Below are positions 1-7,871 of a stretch of DNA of 64,000 bases, piece by piece. A model generated the notes under the pieces. The model worked only from the letters and a program-made list of their open reading frames with translations, ran no database searches and had not been told where the DNA came from. Every line of letters starts with the position of its first letter. The first letter of the stretch is position 1. This stretch comes from JAMXLJ01 sp036558745 (GTDB lineage: Bacteria; Actinomycetota; Acidimicrobiia; IMCC26256; JAMXLJ01), in assembly GCA_036558745.1 (NCBI GenBank), contig DATBEZ010000038.1:1-64000 (forward strand). The letters run 5' to 3'. A program made the translations under genes and the position numbers.

Positions 1-42
1 GTAGCCCGGCGGGTGCGGGGCGGCTCCGTCAGCCGGTCGGCG

Positions 43-1248
43 TCAGGCGGCCGACTTCTCGAGGATGTGCACGCCGCACGCCGAGCCGAGCCCGATGACG
101 TGGGCCAGGCCGACCTTGGCGCCCTCGATCTGGCGATCGCCGGCCTCGCCACGGAGGTGGGTGGCCACCTCCCAGATGTTGGCGATGCCGGTGGCGGCGA
201 TCGGGTGACCCTTCGACTCGAGGCCGCCCGACACGTTCACCGGCGTCTTGCCGTCACGCCAGGACGCGCCCGACTCGAAGAAGTCGACCGCGCCGCCCTC
301 CGGGCACAGCATGAGGTTGTCGTAGTGCACGAGCTCCGCGGTCGCGAAGCAGTCGTGCAGCTCGACCAGGTCGAGGTCCTCTGGCGACACGCCCGCCTGC
401 GCGTACGCCTGCGTGGCCGCGTTGCGCGTAAGCGTGTTCACGTCGGGAAGGATCTGGCACGACTCCTGCCACGGGTCCGACGTCAGCACCGACGCCGACA
501 CCTTGACCGCGCGGCGGCGCTGGTCGGGCGACAGCGTCTTCAGCTTCGATCCGCTCACGACGACGGCCGCGGCCGCGCCGTCGCAGTTGGCCGAGCACAT
601 CGGGCGCGTGTTCGGGTAGGCGATCATGACGTCGTTCATGATCTCCTCGACCGTGAACCGCTTCTGGTACGCGGCACGCGGGTTGAGCGTCGAGTGCGCG
701 TGGTTCTTCTCGGAGATGCGCGCGAACAGCTCGAAGCTCGTGCCGCCGTACTTGTGGCCGTACTCCATGCCGACCTGCGCGAACACCCCCGGCATCGTCT
801 CGGTGCCGATGCGACCGTCGACGCCGGCGACCGCGCCATACCGGCCGGACGGTGTCCACGTGTCGGCGTCGCTCTTGCGCGCGCCGCCCGCGAGCAGGCC
901 CGCGCCCGCGAGCTTCTCGACGCCGACCGCGAGACCCATGTCGCACTCGCCCGCCTTCACCGCCATCGCGGCGACGCGCAGGGCGGTCGCGCCCGTCGCG
1001 CACGCGTTCGACACGTTGTAGACCGGGATGCCGGTCTGGCCGATCTGCTTCTGCAGCATCTGGCCGGTCGGCGCGGACGCGGCCATGAGGTTGCCCGCGG
1101 CGAGGATGCCCATGTCCTTCATGGTGACGCCGCCGTCGCTCAGCGCGGCCAGGGCCGCCTCGGCCGCGAGATCCACGGTGTCCCTCTCCGGGTACTTGCC
1201 GAACTTCGTCATGTGGATCCCGAGGATCCAGACGTCGTCAGCCGCCAT
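43..1248 (-). CDS. Thiolase family protein (SCP-x/lipid-transfer type acetyl-CoA acyltransferase)
   Basis: This 401-residue protein is probably a thiolase cleaving or condensing 3-oxoacyl-CoA in a beta-oxidation-like route. The nucleophilic Cys is at about residue 83 in SNACATGATAL, HDCF is near 298, the His of KGHPIAATG is near 348, and a further Cys is near 391, so the catalytic set looks complete. Its length is normal for the SCP-x-like thiolases. The ATG at 1248 follows AGGAG by 8 nt. A DUF35 gene lies 29 nt upstream on the same strand. This pairing is common in actinobacteria and archaea, where DUF35 proteins form complexes with thiolase-fold enzymes. The substrate cannot be read from the sequence; steroid side-chain or fatty acyl-CoA are possibilities. 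Confidence 0.88.
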   Translation of the reverse strand: MAADDVWILGIHMTKFGKYPERDTVDLAAEAALAALSDGGVTMKDMGILAAGNLMAASAPTGQMLQKQIGQTGIPVYNVSNACATGATALRVAAMAVKAGECDMGLAVGVEKLAGAGLLAGGARKSDADTWTPSGRYGAVAGVDGRIGTETMPGVFAQVGMEYGHKYGGTSFELFARISEKNHAHSTLNPRAAYQKRFTVEEIMNDVMIAYPNTRPMCSANCDGAAAAVVVSGSKLKTLSPDQRRRAVKVSASVLTSDPWQESCQILPDVNTLTRNAATQAYAQAGVSPEDLDLVELHDCFATAELVHYDNLMLCPEGGAVDFFESGASWRDGKTPVNVSGGLESKGHPIAATGIANIWEVATHLRGEAGDRQIEGAKVGLAHVIGLGSACGVHILEKSAA

Positions 1249-1277
1249 CGCGAGGCTCCTGTTCTTCTCTGCGGTCT

Positions 1278-1676
1278 CTACTGGATGGGCTCGAAGCCGA
1301 AGCCGACGGCCTCGGTGCCGGCGCTGTCGGTCCCGATGGGAAACGTCGTCAGCTTCACCTTCATGCCCAACTGCACGTGGTCGGGGTCGGCGGGCACGTT
1401 GACGACGTTGCCCCGCACGCTCGTGCCCCCGCAGTCGACCACGGCGGCGACGAACGGCACCGGGATGCCGGGGGCGGCGAACGAGACGATCGTGAACGCG
1501 CGCACCTCACCCGTCGTGGGCACGGTGACCTTCGTGAACTCGGTGCCGCTGCAGCTCGCGCACGCGTTGCGCCGGTCGAAGAAGCGCGCCCCGCACGCGG
1601 TGCACTCGGTGGCGACGAGGTGCGGGTCGTCGCCGAGCACGAGGTAGTCGACGAGCGGCACCTGCTGGCTGGTCAT
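1278..1676 (-). CDS. DUF35 OB-fold protein with rubredoxin-like zinc ribbon
   Basis: This is a 132-residue DUF35 protein, a small CoA-channelling or scaffolding partner of thiolase-fold enzymes. The N-terminal zinc ribbon has two Cys pairs (CTACG and CASC), followed by a beta-rich OB fold beginning near TTGEVRAFTIV. I chose the ATG at 1676 because GGAGG sits 8 nt before it and the product then begins MTSQQVPLVD like other family members; the frame stays open further upstream (to 1739), but that extension is Arg-rich and unlike the family. It is followed 29 nt later by the thiolase gene, and the two very likely form an operon and a complex. No catalytic activity of its own is expected. Confidence 0.87.
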   Translation of the reverse strand: MTSQQVPLVDYLVLGDDPHLVATECTACGARFFDRRNACASCSGTEFTKVTVPTTGEVRAFTIVSFAAPGIPVPFVAAVVDCGGTSVRGNVVNVPADPDHVQLGMKVKLTTFPIGTDSAGTEAVGFGFEPIQ

Positions 1677-1794
1677 CACGGCTCCCTCCGGACGGCGAGG
1701 GCCGGCGCGCCGTCGCGCCGAGCGGCGCCCATCCTGCACGATCGGCGCCGCGCCGGTCGATCGGGAGCGCGCGACGCGTCGATCGATTCGCTCG

Positions 1795-1838
1795 GTTGGG
1801 ACACGATCCGGTGCCAGAGCACCGGATCGTGTCCCAAC
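1795..1838. terminator. 20-bp perfect palindrome, GTTGGGAC family
   Basis: The arms at 1795-1814 and 1819-1838 are perfectly complementary (20 bp) around a 4-nt loop (CAGA). The element begins 21 nt after the stop codon of the minus-strand PepSY-like gene and lies before the DUF35 gene. No T-run follows it on either strand, so it would be a hairpin terminator without a U tract, or a protein-binding site. It shares 37 of 44 positions with the element at 56055-56098 and the outer GTTGGGAC/GTCCCAAC frame with two more in this window. Confidence 0.7.
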
Positions 1839-1859
1839 TCGGGGTTCGGGGCGTGCGGG

Positions 1860-2390
1860 TCAGGCCGAGGTGCCCGACGTGGAGCCGGACGGGGCGGTCC
1901 CGCTCTGAGCCGGCGGCTGGCCCGGCGCGCCTTGGCCCGGTCCGCCCGAGCCCTGACCACCGGAACCCTGGGGCCCGGCGCCGAACCCGGACTCGGTACC
2001 GGTCACCTTGAACGACGCGTCGACCTTCACCGTCACCTCGGTGCCGTCGGCCTTGCGCAGGTGCGCCTCGTAGGGCGAGCCGGCGGAGTCGGTCTCGACC
2101 CGGATGACGGTCGCGTTCGGCACCGCCGCGAGCGCGGCGGCCTTCACCTTGTCGGCGGTCGTGCCCGTGAGCAGCGTCTCGTTCGGTCCGTGGGTCATCG
2201 TCGCCGGGTCCTGACCCTGGTTCGGCGCGGCCGCCGGGTAGCCGCTCGACGAGCTGGTCGACGACGAGCCGTTCGAGCCCGACGAGCCGCTCGTGGCCGC
2301 GCCGGCGATGCCGGCGGCACCCACGGCGATGCCGGCGGCCGCCGCGGCCGTGAGCAGCCACGCCCGGGCCCGATGGGTGGTGGGTTTCAT
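1860..2390 (-). CDS. Secreted PepSY-like domain protein
   Basis: This 176-residue exported protein has a basic N-terminus, a hydrophobic segment at about residues 9-30 ending in AGAAT (likely signal peptide), a Ser/Gly-rich linker, and a PepSY-like module at about 75-135 with the pattern 'ET.S.G..YEAH....DGTEVTVKVD'. The tail is Gly/Pro/Gln-rich and low in complexity. I chose the ATG at 2390 because AAGGAG precedes it by 6-7 nt. PepSY modules often act as extracytoplasmic protease inhibitors or in the cell envelope, but no specific role is evident here. A palindrome at 1795-1838 lies just behind its stop. It stands alone. Confidence 0.75.
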   Translation of the reverse strand: MKPTTHRARAWLLTAAAAAGIAVGAAGIAGAATSGSSGSNGSSSTSSSSGYPAAAPNQGQDPATMTHGPNETLLTGTTADKVKAAALAAVPNATVIRVETDSAGSPYEAHLRKADGTEVTVKVDASFKVTGTESGFGAGPQGSGGQGSGGPGQGAPGQPPAQSGTAPSGSTSGTSA

Positions 2391-2567
2391 GCGCGCTCCT
2401 TCTCTCGGGATGAGACGTCCCGCGTACGGGACCCGCTCACCCTCCACGGCCGGCCTGGGCGCGCCCTGGGAGCGCGGTCAATCGCCTCTGGCAATCGGCC
2501 CGTCTTGCCGCACCACGCAGCGCTGCTGGAACATCGACGCCGTCCACCGCGTCCCACAGGAGCACCC

Positions 2568-3683
2568 ATGCGCACGCCGATCTGTGAACGACTCGGCATC
2601 GAGTTCCCGCTGTTCGCGTTCTCGCACTGCCGCGACGTGGTCGCGGCGGTGAGCAAGGCCGGCGGCTACGGCGTGCTCGGCGCGCTCGCGTTCAGCCCCG
2701 ATCAGCTCGAGATCGAGCTCAACTGGATCGACGACAACATCGACGGCAAGCCCTACGGCGTCGACTTCGCGATGCCGGAGAAGTTCGTCGGCAAGGGTGA
2801 GCAGTTCTCGCTCGAGGGGCTCCAGTCGATGGTGCCCGTGGAGCACAAGGAGTTCGTCGAGAAGATCCTCGCCGACCACGGCGTGCCGCCACTGCCCGAG
2901 GGCTCGGAAGGCGTGGTCAAGGCGGCCGGTCTCGGTGTGGAGGCCGAGGGTCCGGGTCAGGTCGAGGCGACGCTGCGCCACCCGGTGTCGATGCTGGTGA
3001 ACGCGCTGGGCCCGCCGCCGGCCTACGCGGTCGAGGCCGCGCACGCGAAGGGTGTGCTCGTCGGCGCGCTGTCGGGCAGCCCTCGGCACGCGCAGCGCAA
3101 CCTCGAGCGCGGCGTCGACGTGATCATCGCCCAGGGCACCGAAGCGGGCGGTCACACCGGTGAGATCTCGACCATGGTGCTCGTCCCGGAGATCGTCGAC
3201 ACCGTCGGACCCGACGTGCCCGTGCTCGCCGCGGGCGGGATCGGTCGCGGACGTCAGATGGCGGCCGCGATGGCGCTCGGCGCGCAGGGCGCGTGGACCG
3301 GGTCGATCTGGCTCACGGTCAGCGAGTCGTCGACCCAGCCGTGGGTCATCGAGAACTTGCTGGAGGCCGGCTTCACCGACACGGTGCGCTCGCGCTCGAT
3401 GACGGGCAAGCCCGCGCGGCAGCTGCGCACCGCGTGGACCGAGGCGTGGGAGCGCGACGACGCGCCCGCGCCGTTGCCGATGCCGCTCCAGGGTCTGCTG
3501 TACGCGCCGGCCGCGCACCGGTTCATGCGCGTGCAGTCACGGGAGCTGTCGGGATCCCCCGTCGGTCAGATCATCGGACGCGTCGACCGGGTGCGACCCG
3601 CGAAGGACGTCGTCTACGAGATCGTCGAGGAGTGGATCGAGACGACGCAGCAGCTCTGCGCCGGGCTGGACGACGAGAGCTGA
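2568..3683 (+). CDS. Nitronate monooxygenase / 2-nitropropane dioxygenase family protein
   Basis: This 371-residue FMN-dependent TIM-barrel protein belongs to the nitronate monooxygenase (NMO) family, which oxidises alkyl nitronates; several relatives act as enoyl reductases instead. The family signature AQGTEAGGHTGE (about residue 190) and the phosphate-binding stretch AAGGIGRGRQMAAAMALGA (about 220-240) are intact. The ATG at 2568 follows CAGGAG by about 6 nt. The N-terminus is typical (MRTPICERLGIEFPLF). It is followed by a degraded enoyl-CoA hydratase and the Liv operon, so a role in acyl-CoA metabolism is as plausible as nitronate detoxification. Confidence 0.85.
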   Translation: MRTPICERLGIEFPLFAFSHCRDVVAAVSKAGGYGVLGALAFSPDQLEIELNWIDDNIDGKPYGVDFAMPEKFVGKGEQFSLEGLQSMVPVEHKEFVEKILADHGVPPLPEGSEGVVKAAGLGVEAEGPGQVEATLRHPVSMLVNALGPPPAYAVEAAHAKGVLVGALSGSPRHAQRNLERGVDVIIAQGTEAGGHTGEISTMVLVPEIVDTVGPDVPVLAAGGIGRGRQMAAAMALGAQGAWTGSIWLTVSESSTQPWVIENLLEAGFTDTVRSRSMTGKPARQLRTAWTEAWERDDAPAPLPMPLQGLLYAPAAHRFMRVQSRELSGSPVGQIIGRVDRVRPAKDVVYEIVEEWIETTQQLCAGLDDES

Positions 3684-3693
3684 CGGGCGCGAC

Positions 3694-4400
3694 ATGCCGG
3701 ACGTGTCCCCGTCATCCGCGAGGACCTGGACGACGGCACCGTCTGCCTCACGTTGAACCGGCCCGAACGGCGCAACGCGCTGAGCGCGCCGTTGCTCGCG
3801 GCGTTGCACCGCGAGTTCGACGTCATCGCGGCGGACGCCGACGGCGCGCACGTTCGTCATGCAGGAGCTCATGGCGTCGCTGTTCGAGAAGGTGCACCGG
3901 CTCCGGCAACCGGTCATCCTGCTGTCAACGGACCCGCGGTCGGCGGTGGCTTCGCGTTCGCGCTCGCGTGTGACATCCGCTTCAGCTCGACTGCGGGCCG
4001 GTACGGCGCGGTGTTCATCGCTCGCGGCGTGTCGGCGTGCGACATGGGTACGAGCTACTTCCTCCCCCGCCTCGTCGGCGCGTCGCGCGCCGCGGAGCTG
4101 ATGCTCACCGGCCGCGTGTTCGACGCGGACGAGGCCCACGCGATGGGACTTGTCCTCGACGTCGTCCCCGACGGCAAGGTCGTCGCACGGGCGCTCACCA
4201 CCGCTCGCCTCAATCGCCGCCAACGCGCCTCTGGCCGTGTCGATGACGAAGGACGATGTGGCAGACGGTCGGCGCGCCCGGCCTTCGCCACGCGCTCGAC
4301 ATGGAGAACCGCACCCAGGTGATGTGCACCGCCACCGGTGAGCGCTCGGAGGCGTTCGCGGCGTTCCGTGAAGGTCGCGCCGCGCGCTGGCAGCCGCTCT
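3694..4400 (+). pseudogene. Degraded enoyl-CoA hydratase/crotonase-family gene
   Basis: Pieces of a crotonase-fold protein lie in order but in changing frames. They are LNRPERRNALSAPLL (from about 3750), then QELMASLFEKVHRLRQPVI (about 3859-3920), then NGPAVGGGFAFALACDIRF with FLPRLVGASRAAELMLTG (about 3930-4110), and finally MENRTQVMCTATGERSEAF (about 4300-4355). At least three frame changes are needed. The central oxyanion-hole stretch (normally near GxGxxFCAGxDL) is missing, so an internal deletion of about 40 codons is also likely. A 2-nt insertion near 3704 disrupts the start. The last fragment runs without a stop into the livF frame. Its sequence resembles the intact crotonase at 12834-13628. 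Confidence 0.8.
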
Positions 4401-4450
4401 CGCCGGACTCGCGGGCGATTTCGCGCCGGGGGTTGGGCATACTGGCCCTC

Positions 4451-5260
4451 GTGGGGGACGCCGGGGGGCAACAAGCGATCCTGGCCGTCAGGAACCTGGA
4501 GGTCGTGTACGGCGCGGGCATCGTCGTCGTCCGCCGGGTCAGCCTGACGGTGCCGTCGGGCAGCGTCGTCGCGCTGCTCGGCGCGAACGGCGCGGGCAAG
4601 ACCACGCTGCTGCGAGCCATCTCGGGCCTCCTGCCGATGCACCGCGGCCACATCGTCACGGGCACCATCGAGTTCGGGGGCGAGCGCGTGGAGCGCATGT
4701 CGGCTCCCGACATCGTCCGCCGCGGCATGGCCCAGGTGCTGGAGGGCCGGCGGATCTTCGCGGAGCTCTCCGTCGACGAGAACCTGCGCGCGGGCGCGTT
4801 CACGCGTCGTGACCGTGCGCAGGTACGCGAGACGTACGACTCGGTGATGACGATGTTCCCTGTGCTCGCGCAGCGTCGCACCGCGACCGCGGGCTACCTC
4901 TCCGGAGGCGAGCAGCAGATGCTCGCCATCGGTCGGGCTCTCATGGCGGGGCCGCGGCTGCTGCTCCTGGACGAGCCGTCGCTCGGGCTCGCGCCACTCG
5001 TCGTCCAGCAGATCCGCGACATCATCGCCGAGATCAACCGCGCCGGCACCAGCGTGCTGCTCGTCGAGCAGAACGCCACGATGGCGCTGTCGATCGCGCA
5101 CCACGGGTACGTGCTCCAGAACGGCAGGGTCGCGAAGCACGGCGACGCGAGCGAGCTGCTGGCCGACGAGGAGGTCCGCGAGTTCTACCTCGGCGTCGGT
5201 GAAGGCGGCCGGCGATCGTTCCGCGACCTCAAGCCCCGCCGCGGGCGGTGGAGCGCGTGA
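4451..5260 (+). CDS. livF: LivF-like branched-chain/hydrophobic substrate ABC transporter ATPase
   Basis: This is the second ATPase of a Liv-type (HAAT) importer, about 269 residues. Walker A is GANGAGKTT, the signature is YLSGGEQQMLAIGRAL, Walker B is LLLLDEPSLGLAP, and the H-loop region reads LLVEQNATMAL, all typical of LivF. The reading frame is open upstream into the crotonase pseudogene, so the start is uncertain. I chose the GTG at 4451 because family homology begins shortly after it (ILAVRNLEVVYG). It has a 4-nt GTGA overlap with livG. The substrate of the operon is probably a hydrophobic carboxylate or amino acid, given the ligase-like gene inside it. Confidence 0.88.
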   Translation: MGDAGGQQAILAVRNLEVVYGAGIVVVRRVSLTVPSGSVVALLGANGAGKTTLLRAISGLLPMHRGHIVTGTIEFGGERVERMSAPDIVRRGMAQVLEGRRIFAELSVDENLRAGAFTRRDRAQVRETYDSVMTMFPVLAQRRTATAGYLSGGEQQMLAIGRALMAGPRLLLLDEPSLGLAPLVVQQIRDIIAEINRAGTSVLLVEQNATMALSIAHHGYVLQNGRVAKHGDASELLADEEVREFYLGVGEGGRRSFRDLKPRRGRWSA

Positions 5261-6039
5261 GCGCCACCAGGAGCGAGCCCCTGCTCGACGTCCGGGACGT
5301 CACGCTGCGCTTCGGCGGTGTCACCGCGCTCTCGAACGTCACATTCTCGGTCGCGCCCCGGGAGCTGTTCGCGATCATCGGGCCGAACGGCGCGGGCAAG
5401 ACGTCGATCTTCAACTGCCTGAGCGGCACGTACCGTCCACAGGAAGGGTCGATCCGCCTCGAGTCGGTCGAGCTCGTCGGGAAGCGGCCGCCCGCGATCG
5501 CCCATCTCGGCGTCGCGCGCACGTTCCAGAACATCGGGCTGTTCACGAACCTGGACGTGATCGACAACCTGATGCTCGGTCGCCACCACCTCATGCGGAC
5601 CGGCTTCTTCGCGGGCGCGGTGTGGTACGGGCGGGCGCGTCGCGAGGAGCTGACCCATCGCAGGCGGTGCGAGGAGCTCGTCGAGGTGCTCGACCTGGGC
5701 GCGTACCGCAACCGTCCCGTCGGACTGCTGCCCTACGGCATCCAGAAGCGCATCGAGCTCGGGCGAGCGCTCGCGATGGAGCCGAAGCTGCTGCTCCTCG
5801 ACGAGCCGGTCGCGGGCATGAACCTCGACGAGACCGAGGACATGGCGCGCCACGTGGTCGCAGTACCGCAGGAGCTCGGTGTCGCGACCGTCATCGTCGA
5901 GCACGACATGCACCTCGTCATGGACATCGCGGACCGCGTGCTCGTGCTCGACTTCGGCGAGGTCATCGCGCTCGGACCGCCCGATGACGTGCAGTCCGAC
6001 CCGCGGGTGATCGACGCGTACCTGGGGCAGCCCGGATGA
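5257..6039 (+). CDS. livG: LivG-like ABC transporter ATPase
   Basis: This is the first ATPase of the Liv-type importer, about 260 residues. Walker A is GPNGAGKTSIFN, Walker B LLLLDEPVAGMN, and the long LivG-specific insert carries RTFQNIGLF near residue 90. The usual LSGGQ signature is replaced by LLPYGIQKRIELGRAL, which is the LivG-type variant (LPYGxQR). The GTG at 5257 overlaps the livF stop as GTGA, and another in-frame GTG at 5248 is possible. Its own stop overlaps the next start as ATGA, so the whole set is translationally coupled. Confidence 0.88.
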   Translation: MSATRSEPLLDVRDVTLRFGGVTALSNVTFSVAPRELFAIIGPNGAGKTSIFNCLSGTYRPQEGSIRLESVELVGKRPPAIAHLGVARTFQNIGLFTNLDVIDNLMLGRHHLMRTGFFAGAVWYGRARREELTHRRRCEELVEVLDLGAYRNRPVGLLPYGIQKRIELGRALAMEPKLLLLDEPVAGMNLDETEDMARHVVAVPQELGVATVIVEHDMHLVMDIADRVLVLDFGEVIALGPPDDVQSDPRVIDAYLGQPG

Positions 6040-7871
6040 CCGAGACGATGCGCCCGTCGGTGACGACGACCGCCGGTGACGCGCCCGGGCTGCCCAACCT
6101 GCTGTCGCGCCACGCGGCCGCGACACCGGATCGGGTCGCGTGGCGGATCAAGCGCCTCGGGTACTGGCACGACGTCACGTGGGCGCGCGCCGAACGACAG
6201 ACCGCGGCGGCCGGTCTCGGTTGGCGCGCGCTCGGCGTGCAGTCCGGACAGACGGTCGCGCTCCTCAGCGGCAACCGTCCCGAGTGGCTCGCCGCCGACA
6301 TCGGCGCCCAGGGCGTCGGTGCGATCACCGCCGGGCTGCACCCGGCGAGTCCCGCGGCCGAGGTCGGACGGCTGCTCGATCACGTCAGCGCGGTGGCAGT
6401 GCTCGTCGAGGATGCTTCACAGCTCGAGCTCGTGCGTGCGGTCCGGTCACGCGTGCCGTCGCTGCGGACGACGGTCGTGATCGACACCGCAGGGATCCCG
6501 TCGCTCGACGGGAGCACCGAGATGAGCTTCGGCGAGCTGTGCGCGCTCGGCGACACGAGCGGCGATCCGGTTCCGGGCTGGCGCGACGCCATCACGTCGG
6601 TGTCGGGCCACAACCCCGCGACGATCGTGTTCTCGGCCGGCAGCGACCCGCCGCGCGCGGTCGTGCTCTCGCATCGCAACCTCGTGCAGACCGGCCGGGC
6701 CCTCGCCGACGCGCTCGCACTCCGCGCGACGGACGAGACCGTCTCCGCGCTGCCGCTGGCGTTCGTCGTCGAGCGGGTCGTCTCGGGCGCCGCCGCGCTC
6801 CACACGGGCTACGTCGTCGACTTCGGCAATGGTCCCGCGACGCTCACCGAGGACGCACGCGAGGCGCAGCCCACCGTCTTCGTGACCGTGCCGCGCACGT
6901 GGGAGAGCATCCGGGAGACGATCGAGGGACGGATGGCGCACGCCGACTGGATCAAGCGGCGGGCGTTCCGCACCTGGCAACGCCGAGGTGCCGCCCGGGC
7001 CGCCCGGGGGAAACGGGTGAGCCGGCTCGGTTGGCGGCTCGTGTACCGGCCGCTGTGGAAGAAGTTCGGGCTCCAGCGCACACGTGTGGCGATGTCGATC
7101 GGCGCACCCATCGCCGCGCCGGTCGTCGAGTTTCTCGCCTCGCTCGGCATGCCCGTGCGCGAGTCGTACGGCACCGTCGAGACGACCGGCTTCGCCACGT
7201 GCCCGAGCGGGCGGTCGGCGGCGCGCGCGGGCGCCGGGACGGCGCTGCCCGGTGTGGAGCTGCGGATCGGCCCGGACGACGAGATCCTCGTGCGCGGCCC
7301 CAACGTGTTCCTGGGCTACGCGGCCGACCCCGAGCGCACCGCGTCGGTGCTCGGTCCCGACGGCTGGTTCCACACCGGCGACACGGGCACGCTCGACGGC
7401 GACGGCCGGCTCACGATCACGGGCCGCACGAAGGACCTCATCGTCACCGCGACCGGTGCCGCGGTCGCGCCGCGCTTCCTCGAGGACCGGCTGAAGCTGT
7501 CGCCTTACGTGCACGAGGTGGTGATCGTGGGCGACGCGCGTCCGTACCTGACCGCGCTCATCGATCCCGCGGAGGACGCGCTCGCGTCGTGGGCGGCGAC
7601 CCACGCCGTCCCGTACTCGTCGCGCCGCGACCTCGATGCACATGCCGAGATCCGCGAGCTGTACGAGGGCTGTCTCGACGAGGTGAACCGCGACCTCGCG
7701 CCGACCGAGCAGGTGCGCGACTTCCGGCTGCTCCCCGCGCCGCTGGACCAGGCCTCGGGTCAGCTCACCTCGACCCACCGGGTGCGGCGCGAGGCCGTCC
7801 TCGACCACTACCGCGAGCTCGTGGGCGAGATGTACGACCGTGCCGCACCGAGCGCCGGGGGGCACTCATGA
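6036..7871 (+). CDS. AMP-binding (acyl-CoA synthetase-like) protein with eroded P-loop
   Basis: This 611-residue member of the ANL superfamily resembles long-chain acyl-CoA synthetases. Conserved parts include SYGTVETTG (about 377-385), WFHTGDTG (444-451) and ITGRTKDLIV (461-470). Two catalytic sites are altered. The Ser/Thr/Gly-rich A3 loop, normally YTSGTTGxPKG, reads VFSAGSDPPRAVVLSH (198-213) without the Lys, and the C-terminal A10 motif reads LTSTHRVRRE (577-586) where the catalytic Lys is expected. It may therefore have altered chemistry or act as a non-catalytic partner. It sits between livG and livH with ATGA overlaps on both sides, a position seen for ligase genes in other Liv operons, suggesting activation of the imported acid. 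Confidence 0.82.
   Translation: MTETMRPSVTTTAGDAPGLPNLLSRHAAATPDRVAWRIKRLGYWHDVTWARAERQTAAAGLGWRALGVQSGQTVALLSGNRPEWLAADIGAQGVGAITAGLHPASPAAEVGRLLDHVSAVAVLVEDASQLELVRAVRSRVPSLRTTVVIDTAGIPSLDGSTEMSFGELCALGDTSGDPVPGWRDAITSVSGHNPATIVFSAGSDPPRAVVLSHRNLVQTGRALADALALRATDETVSALPLAFVVERVVSGAAALHTGYVVDFGNGPATLTEDAREAQPTVFVTVPRTWESIRETIEGRMAHADWIKRRAFRTWQRRGAARAARGKRVSRLGWRLVYRPLWKKFGLQRTRVAMSIGAPIAAPVVEFLASLGMPVRESYGTVETTGFATCPSGRSAARAGAGTALPGVELRIGPDDEILVRGPNVFLGYAADPERTASVLGPDGWFHTGDTGTLDGDGRLTITGRTKDLIVTATGAAVAPRFLEDRLKLSPYVHEVVIVGDARPYLTALIDPAEDALASWAATHAVPYSSRRDLDAHAEIRELYEGCLDEVNRDLAPTEQVRDFRLLPAPLDQASGQLTSTHRVRREAVLDHYRELVGEMYDRAAPSAGGHS

Noticed and set aside
13..1647. Long plus-strand open frame opposite the thiolase and DUF35 genes
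   Set aside because: Arg/Val/His-rich translation with no family pattern; it is the antisense shadow of two well-supported genes in a high-GC region.
2417..2432. GTCCCG-CGTA-CGGGAC palindrome upstream of the PepSY-like gene
   Set aside because: Six-bp arms are expected by chance at this GC content, and there is no regulator nearby.
3694..4400. Programmed frameshifting in the crotonase remnant
   Set aside because: Several shifts plus a missing central block cannot be explained by one recoding event, and no slippery site is evident.
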